Assembly: GCA_022567015.1 (NCBI GenBank)
Contig: JADFHR010000112.1
Span: 1 to 10,216 of the forward strand
Length of the DNA: 10,216 nucleotides
Direction: 5' to 3'
Source of the DNA: Pseudomonadota bacterium
GTDB taxonomy: Bacteria; Pseudomonadota; Alphaproteobacteria; Rhodospirillales; 2-02-FULL-58-16
Shown here: positions 7,562 through 10,216 of the stretch, piece after piece
Layout of the letters: the number at the start of each line of letters is the position of its first letter
Numbering within the stretch: position 1 is the first letter of the stretch
Notes under the pieces: generated by a model
Database searches by the model: none
What the model was told of the DNA's origin: nothing
The model's input: only the letters and a program-made list of their open reading frames with translations
Made by a program: the position numbers and the translations under genes

Positions 7562-7917
7562 TCCAAGGCTCCTTTTTTCCATTCATATATAAAGCCGATG
7601 GTAAGGATTGCGAGGAAAACCATCATCGACCAAAAGCCGAAAACCCCTATTTTTCCCAAGGTGATAGCCCATGGAAACAGGAAGGCGACCTCGAGGTCGA
7701 AGATGATGAAAAGGATGGCGACGACGTAAAAACGGACGTCGAATTTGTTGCGGCTGTCGTCGAACGCCTCGAAGCCGCATTCATAGGCCGAGGTCTTCTG
7801 CGCGTCGGGCCGCTGCTGGACGATGATGTAGGAGGCACCGACCGCGAAACCGGCGATGGCGGTGGCGATGGCGAAGAAAATCAGGATGGGAAGGTATTCA
7901 ACAAGCATCGCGTCCAT
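7552..7917 (-). CDS. nuoA: NADH-quinone oxidoreductase subunit A
   Basis: This is a small membrane subunit of complex I that embraces NuoH near the quinone entry. It has 121 residues with three predicted transmembrane helices at about 7-30, 62-84 and 89-111. The conserved cytoplasmic loop SAYECGFEAFDDSRNKFDVRFY spans 43-64 and includes Cys47, known in homologues to move between active and deactive states. The acidic pair Asp74 and Glu76 in IIFDLEVAF is conserved in the family. The start at 7917 is supported by AGAGGA five bases upstream; a second in-frame ATG three codons in is possible. It is the first nuo gene and begins 71 bases after the tRNA-Asp 3' end. I see no strong promoter in between. 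Confidence 0.97.
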   Translation of the reverse strand: MDAMLVEYLPILIFFAIATAIAGFAVGASYIIVQQRPDAQKTSAYECGFEAFDDSRNKFDVRFYVVAILFIIFDLEVAFLFPWAITLGKIGVFGFWSMMVFLAILTIGFIYEWKKGALEWE

Positions 7918-7988
7918 GGCGGCGTTCCTCTACGGGGATCACGGCATTCGCTGATGGGGATCGGAACCTTCGTGTCGGCATGGAGTGA

Positions 7989-8067
7989 TGGCGGGAGTGA
8001 CGGGACTCGAACCCGCGACCTCCGGCTTGACAGGCCGGCGCTCTAACCAAAGCTGAGCTACACCCCC
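7989..8067 (-). tRNA. tRNA-Asp (anticodon GUC)
   Basis: The minus strand reads GGGGGTG at the 5' end, pairing with CACTCCC (one G-U pair), then discriminator G and an encoded CCA at 7991-7989. The anticodon arm is CCGGC / CTGTCAA / GCCGG, giving GTC for aspartate. The T arm GCGGG-TTCGAGT-CCCGT is standard, with a G-U at the base. The D loop is AGCTTTGGTTA, two bases longer than the AGTTGGTTA usual in this tRNA, which raises the total to 79 nt with CCA. All stems pair, so it should be functional. Confidence 0.96.
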
Positions 8068-8083
8068 GTAGCCGGGTCGGCTT

Positions 8084-8112
8084 CATGTAAGCCACCCCCC
8101 GACAGGTGTCAA
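8084..8112 (-). promoter_or_regulatory. Putative sigma70 promoter for tRNA-Asp (and possibly nuo)
   Basis: On the minus strand a perfect TTGACA (8112-8107) is followed after 17 bases by TACATG (8089-8084), a 3-of-6 match to TATAAT at ideal spacing. Transcription would begin near 8077, about 10 bases before the mature tRNA-Asp. A short G/C hairpin (8116-8123 with 8132-8139) lies just upstream of the -35. No separate promoter is evident before nuoA, so this one may also drive the nuo operon; that is inference. Confidence 0.6.
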
Positions 8113-8262
8113 GGCGTCACCGGCGGCCCTTCCGGCGACACGGCCGGACCAATCCGGATGCCCCATTTCAAAAAGTTTGGTATCCGTTTTCCGGGCGCCC
8201 CGGGCGGACCTGGACGCCGCCCCCGGGGGCCCCGGCCGGGTCGCCGGGCGGCGCAGGCAATC

Positions 8263-8287
8263 GCTCGGTTCCCCAGCATGACCGAGC
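8263..8287 (-). terminator. Weak candidate terminator hairpin after the dioxygenase
   Basis: A 7-bp inverted repeat, gctcggt at 8263-8269 and accgagc at 8281-8287 with an 11-base loop, begins 16 bases past the dioxygenase stop on the minus strand. It lacks a U-tract, so it would be at best a weak or Rho-assisted stop. Confidence 0.25.
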
Positions 8288-8303
8288 TAGCGGGCGGCAA
8301 TCT

Positions 8304-8975
8304 CTAGAGGAGAGTCAAATTGAAGGTGCCGGTGCGGACGCCGTCGGTCCGCGCGGTGTCGAACGCGACTTCGAGCGACGCCCGGTGCTCCGCCGGCAGC
8401 GGCGCCAGCAGCAGGTCCTTGCCGTTGAGCGGGTGGCCGGCGAAATACATCTGCGTGGTCAGCGGCGGATGGGACGCGGCGCGGGCCTTGAAATGGATGT
8501 GGGGCGGCCGGATCCAGTCCTCCATCGCCGGATAGGACCCGGGAATGATGGTCACGAAGCGATACGCGCCGTCGTCGCCGGTGGTGACCCGGCCATAGCC
8601 CTGGAAGTTCGGGTCCAGGGGCCGGCCCCTGGGCACGTCCCGCGGGTGGTCGTAGCGGCCATGAATATTGGCCTGCCATACCTCGACCACGCAGCCCGAT
8701 ACGGGCCGGCACCGCGCGTCGCGCACCCGGCCGCTCACCTCGATCACTTTTCCCTCGGCGCGGCCCGAGCCGCCGGACACACGGGTCAGGTCCCAGTCAT
8801 GGTCCTCGATGACGGCCGGAAAGAAGGGACCTTCGCTCTGGCCGGCGGTCAGCGCGCAGGCGGCCCGCGCCGTCCGCCCGGCCGCCAGAACCGCCGTCCC
8901 CGCCGTCAGCCCGGCGAGCACGCTGCGGCGCGAAAGACACCGCACCGGCCGGCGTCGGCAATCAAGCATTGGCAT
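8304..8975 (-). CDS. Tat-exported intradiol ring-cleavage dioxygenase-like protein
   Basis: This is a predicted non-haem Fe(III) dioxygenase of the catechol 1,2-/protocatechuate 3,4-dioxygenase fold, 223 residues. The four iron ligands of the family are all recognisable: Tyr108 (in WQANIHGRYDHP), Tyr148 (in IIPGSYPAMEDW), His159 and His161 (in RPPHIHF). The spacing is close to that of protocatechuate dioxygenase beta. The N-terminus carries a twin-arginine signal, LSRRSVLAG (Arg16-Arg17), then a hydrophobic Ala/Leu/Gly stretch and a likely cleavage after ARA (38). The folded enzyme would therefore be exported to the periplasm. The ATG at 8975 follows GGGAGG at a rather long 10 bases; a second ATG at 8969 is possible. 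No catabolic neighbours (pca or cat genes) are present, so the substrate is unknown. It is probably an aromatic diol, but this cannot be read from the sequence. Confidence 0.88.
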   Translation of the reverse strand: MPMLDCRRRPVRCLSRRSVLAGLTAGTAVLAAGRTARAACALTAGQSEGPFFPAVIEDHDWDLTRVSGGSGRAEGKVIEVSGRVRDARCRPVSGCVVEVWQANIHGRYDHPRDVPRGRPLDPNFQGYGRVTTGDDGAYRFVTIIPGSYPAMEDWIRPPHIHFKARAASHPPLTTQMYFAGHPLNGKDLLLAPLPAEHRASLEVAFDTARTDGVRTGTFNLTLL

Positions 8976-9026
8976 ACCCGTGGTGCCTCCCGATGGTACG
9001 GGCGGTCCGGAGCGAATTGGTACTCC

Positions 9027-9054
9027 GTCCGCCTTCGCTAAAGCTACGGCGGAC
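9027..9054. repeat. Short palindromic repeat upstream of the dioxygenase
   Basis: Perfect arms gtccgcc (9027-9033) and ggcggac (9048-9054) flank an imperfectly paired centre (ttcgct, then aaagctac). From memory, this tccgccttcgc...ggcgga pattern recurs between genes in many proteobacterial genomes and is often mistranslated as AFAKATAD-like peptides. That recollection is unverified here. It sits about 50 bases before the dioxygenase start. Confidence 0.65.
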
Positions 9055-9070
9055 ACTCTTACGCCAAGGC

Positions 9071-9094
9071 CTTCGGGTGGCCGGCCGCCCGAAG
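9071..9094. repeat. Near-perfect 24-bp palindrome just after tRNA-Val
   Basis: cttcgggtggcc (9071-9082) is followed without spacer by its near-complement ggccgcccgaag (9083-9094), with one mismatch. Flanking gcc and ggc bases offer alternative pairing out to about 9069-9102. On the minus strand it begins 15 bases after the tRNA-Val 3' end. It may aid 3' processing or termination of the tRNA transcript, but no U-tract follows. Confidence 0.6.
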
Positions 9095-9108
9095 CCGAAG
9101 GCGCAGGG

Positions 9109-9184
9109 TGGTGGGCGATGACGGACTCGAACCGCCGACATTCTCGATGTAAACGAGACGCTCTACCAACTGAGCTAATCGCCC
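9109..9184 (-). tRNA. tRNA-Val (anticodon UAC)
   Basis: The minus strand gives a perfect 7-bp acceptor stem, GGGCGAT with ATCGCCC, then A and an encoded CCA (9111-9109). The D arm GCTC-AGTTGGTA-GAGC is standard. The anticodon arm TCTCG / TTTACAT / CGAGA gives TAC, reading valine GUA-type codons. The T arm GGCGG-TTCGAGT-CCGTC is intact with one G-U. Total length is 76 nt including CCA. In alphaproteobacteria this tRNA often follows lon and hup, which fits the order here. Confidence 0.97.
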
Positions 9185-9204
9185 CATCGCTTGAACAACG
9201 GCGG

Positions 9205-9234
9205 ACCATACAGGTCTTGCGCAGCCAAGCGCAA
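9205..9234 (-). promoter_or_regulatory. Putative promoter for tRNA-Val
   Basis: On the minus strand TTGCGC (9234-9229) and TATGGT (9210-9205) are separated by 18 bases. Both are moderate sigma70 matches, and the start would lie some 15 bases before the mature tRNA. An inverted repeat, cttgcgc/gcgcaag (9216-9222 and 9229-9235), overlaps the -35 and the spacer. Confidence 0.45.
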
Positions 9235-9260
9235 GGGCGGGCCGGACGGGGCGCCGGCGG

Positions 9261-9291
9261 ATAAACAAAGCCGGCTGCCCAGGCAGCCGGC
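9261..9291 (-). terminator. Intrinsic terminator of hup
   Basis: On the minus strand a 10-bp perfect stem, GCCGGCTGCC (9291-9282) with GGCAGCCGGC (9279-9270) and a minimal loop, is followed directly by TTTGTTTAT. It lies 26 bases past the hup stop. The strong GC stem plus U-rich tail is a textbook Rho-independent terminator, separating hup from tRNA-Val. Confidence 0.88.
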
Positions 9292-9317
9292 AATGCATTC
9301 GTTTCCCAGACGGGTGG

Positions 9318-9590
9318 TCAGTTGACCGCGTCTTTTAACCCCTTTCCAGCCTTGAATTTCGGTTGATTCGAAGCGGGAATCTGGATTTTTTCACCGGTAC
9401 GCGGATTGCGGCCCTGGGTGGCGGCGCGGCGCGTCACGCTGAAGGTGCCGAAGCCGACCAGGCGAACCTCTGTCTTGGATTTGAGTGAGTCGGTGATCGC
9501 CTTGAACACGCCGTCCACGGCCTTGCCGGAGTCCGCCTTCGACATACCCGTTTCACCCGCAACAGTTGCAACCAGATCATTTTTGTTCAA
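9318..9590 (-). CDS. hup: HU-type DNA-binding protein, TTG start
   Basis: This is a small basic nucleoid protein that bends and compacts DNA as a dimer. It has 90 residues, the standard HU length. The N-terminal helical dimerisation half is NKNDLVATVAGETGMSKADSG. The family signature GFGTFSVTRRAATQGRNPRTG follows at 46-66, with Pro63 at the tip of the DNA-intercalating arm. The C-terminus KFKAGKGLKDAVN is typical. The expected first codon is TTG (9590). No in-frame ATG exists until residue 16, inside the first conserved helices, and a strong AGAGGGGGG ribosome-binding region lies about 7 bases before the TTG. The gene has its own promoter candidate and terminator, so it is probably monocistronic. 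HU rather than IHF is favoured by overall character. The lon-hup adjacency is widely conserved. Confidence 0.95.
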   Translation of the reverse strand: MNKNDLVATVAGETGMSKADSGKAVDGVFKAITDSLKSKTEVRLVGFGTFSVTRRAATQGRNPRTGEKIQIPASNQPKFKAGKGLKDAVN

Positions 9591-9682
9591 TTTGAAGCCC
9601 CCCTCTCTTGTCCGATTAAAGGTATTTGCTTGGTTTGGTTGTTGGGATTTGCTCTGTGTGGCGAATCGCGAAAACGGTGTGC

Positions 9683-9712
9683 AGTGTAAATCGGACCCAG
9701 CCGGCTCGTCAA
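9683..9712 (-). promoter_or_regulatory. Putative sigma70 promoter for hup
   Basis: On the minus strand TTGACG (9712-9707) and TACACT (9688-9683) are separated by 18 bases. Transcription would start near 9676 and leave a leader of about 86 bases. The leader contains a long C/A-rich, G-poor stretch (about 9611-9655) that should stay unstructured before the ribosome-binding site. Confidence 0.55.
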
Positions 9713-9903
9713 TCGGAGAACCGCAGTTTTCCACAGTTTTTTGCGGCTTTCGGGACATCCGGAGGCACCTTTTTCCGGGGGCGATCGCCGGCACCCGTGA
9801 AACAATCGTTTTCGATGAAGGGGTTGGAGGAAACACCTGCACCAGCGTCGAAAGCCGGGCCGGGCCGTCCGCGGTTCCGCAGATTTGACCGGAATCCGCC
9901 GCC

Positions 9904-9942
9904 ACGCCGCTTTACAAGCCGTGCCGCAGCATGCGGCGGCGT
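9904..9942 (-). terminator. Candidate lon terminator region (GC inverted repeats)
   Basis: An outer inverted repeat, acgccgc/gcggcgt (9904-9910 and 9936-9942), competes with an inner hairpin, gccgca/tgcggc (9923-9928 and 9932-9937). It starts 15 bases after the lon stop. The following minus-strand bases, TTGTAAA, are only weakly U-rich, so termination here is uncertain. Confidence 0.35.
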
Positions 9943-9957
9943 GCGGCGGACACGGAA

Positions 9958-10216
9958 TCAGTGCGTAAGGATGCCGCCCACGTCGTCGTCCGGCTTGTTG
10001 AGGGTACCGGCCTTCTTCAACTCCGCTTCCTCGTCCCAGTCGATGGGGATGAGCGGCGACACCAGGGCGTGTTCCAGAACCTCGTCCACGGTGCCGACGG
10101 CAATGATGGTCATGCCCCGTTTCACGTTTTCGGGAATCTCGGCCAGGTCCTTTTCGTTTTCCTTGGGGATGAGCACGGTCCGCAGGCCGCCGCGCAAGGC
10201 GGCCAGCAGCTTCTCC
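9958..10216 (-). CDS. lon: Lon ATP-dependent protease, C-terminal end (partial)
   Basis: This is the last 85 residues of the serine-lysine ATP-dependent protease that degrades misfolded and regulatory proteins in the cytoplasm. The visible part begins EKLLAALRGGLRTVLIPKEN and continues with EKDLAEIPENVKRGMTIIAVGTVDEVLEHAL, the conserved end of the Lon proteolytic domain. The catalytic lysine (GGLKEK context in the family) should be the codon cut by the window edge, and the catalytic serine is further out. After the domain there is a short variable acidic tail, about 30 residues long, ending GGILTH. The gene continues beyond the right edge. The short tail argues against the peroxisomal or LonB types. 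Confidence 0.95.
   Translation of the reverse strand, partial: EKLLAALRGGLRTVLIPKENEKDLAEIPENVKRGMTIIAVGTVDEVLEHALVSPLIPIDWDEEAELKKAGTLNKPDDDVGGILTH

Larger units (their letters stand above)
8068..8303. other. GC-rich spacer between tRNA-Asp and the dioxygenase gene
   Basis: I see no gene in these 236 bases. They contain the tRNA-Asp promoter, a perfect 12-base palindrome gcccccgggggc at 8219-8230 inside a run of C/G blocks, and an A/T-rich patch at 8166-8190. They also contain a hairpin close to the dioxygenase stop. There is no duplicated tRNA end and no transposase remnant. Confidence 0.7.
9591..9957. other. lon-hup intergenic region
   Basis: These 367 bases hold the hup ribosome-binding site, leader and promoter. 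Upstream of the promoter are A/T-rich bases including ttttccaca (9727-9735), a match to the relaxed DnaA-box consensus TTWTNCACA, flanked by ccgca/tgcgg arms. I found no convincing small gene. The lon-proximal end carries GC-rich inverted repeats. Confidence 0.65.

Noticed and set aside
7562..7582. Upstream nuoB start adding MEKRSLG
   Set aside because: The ATG at 7561 has an AAGGAG at ideal spacing and gives the usual short overlap with nuoA.
8068..9108. tRNA-integrated genomic island with attachment sites
   Set aside because: No second copy of either tRNA 3' end, no integrase and no direct repeat bordering the 1-kb segment was found, so no attachment sites are annotated.
8976..9293. Longer dioxygenase frame reaching through tRNA-Val
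   Set aside because: It would overlap a complete tRNA and the palindromes, and the added residues are translated repeat and tRNA sequence. The Tat signal fits a start at 8975 or 8969.
9591..9905. N-terminally extended HU frame (195 residues)
   Set aside because: The extension has no conserved character, spans the promoter and leader, and would make HU more than twice its normal length.

Overview
The window is about 10.2 kb of GC-rich bacterial chromosome. Every gene I can support lies on the minus strand, so it reads from right to left. The gene order is lon, hup, tRNA-Val, intradiol dioxygenase, tRNA-Asp, nuoA-B-C-D-E-F-G-H. Together with the separate (unfused) nuoC and nuoD, the NuoG without N7-cluster cysteines, and the high GC content, this points to an alphaproteobacterium, most likely Rhodospirillales-like. 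That placement is inferred from synteny and protein character, not from a search.

Right end (about 9600-10216): the C-terminal end of the ATP-dependent protease Lon, then a roughly 370-base intergenic region holding a plausible promoter for the next gene. That gene is a 90-residue HU-type nucleoid protein that appears to start at TTG and ends at a clear intrinsic terminator.

Middle (about 7920-9260): tRNA-Val(UAC) and tRNA-Asp(GUC), each with a plausible sigma70-type promoter. They are separated by about 1 kb that holds one gene, a Tat-signal intradiol ring-cleavage dioxygenase with all four iron ligands. The dioxygenase is flanked by palindromic repeats and GC-rich spacer, and looks like an accessory insertion in an otherwise housekeeping block.

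Left (149-7917): eight consecutive complex I genes encoding NADH:ubiquinone oxidoreductase. NuoE, F and G form the NADH-oxidising arm, NuoB, C and D the quinone-reducing connecting module, and NuoA and H the first membrane subunits. Most gene junctions overlap by 1-10 bases, indicating one translationally coupled operon. Genes nuoI-N would be expected beyond the left edge.

Extreme left (1-148): a 94-base palindromic element sits directly after nuoH, where the nuoH-nuoI spacer should be. I found no defence system, CRISPR array, transposase or other new multi-gene system. The most interesting material is the nuoH-distal palindrome, the dioxygenase between the two tRNAs, the tRNA at the head of the nuo operon, and the TTG-initiated HU gene.
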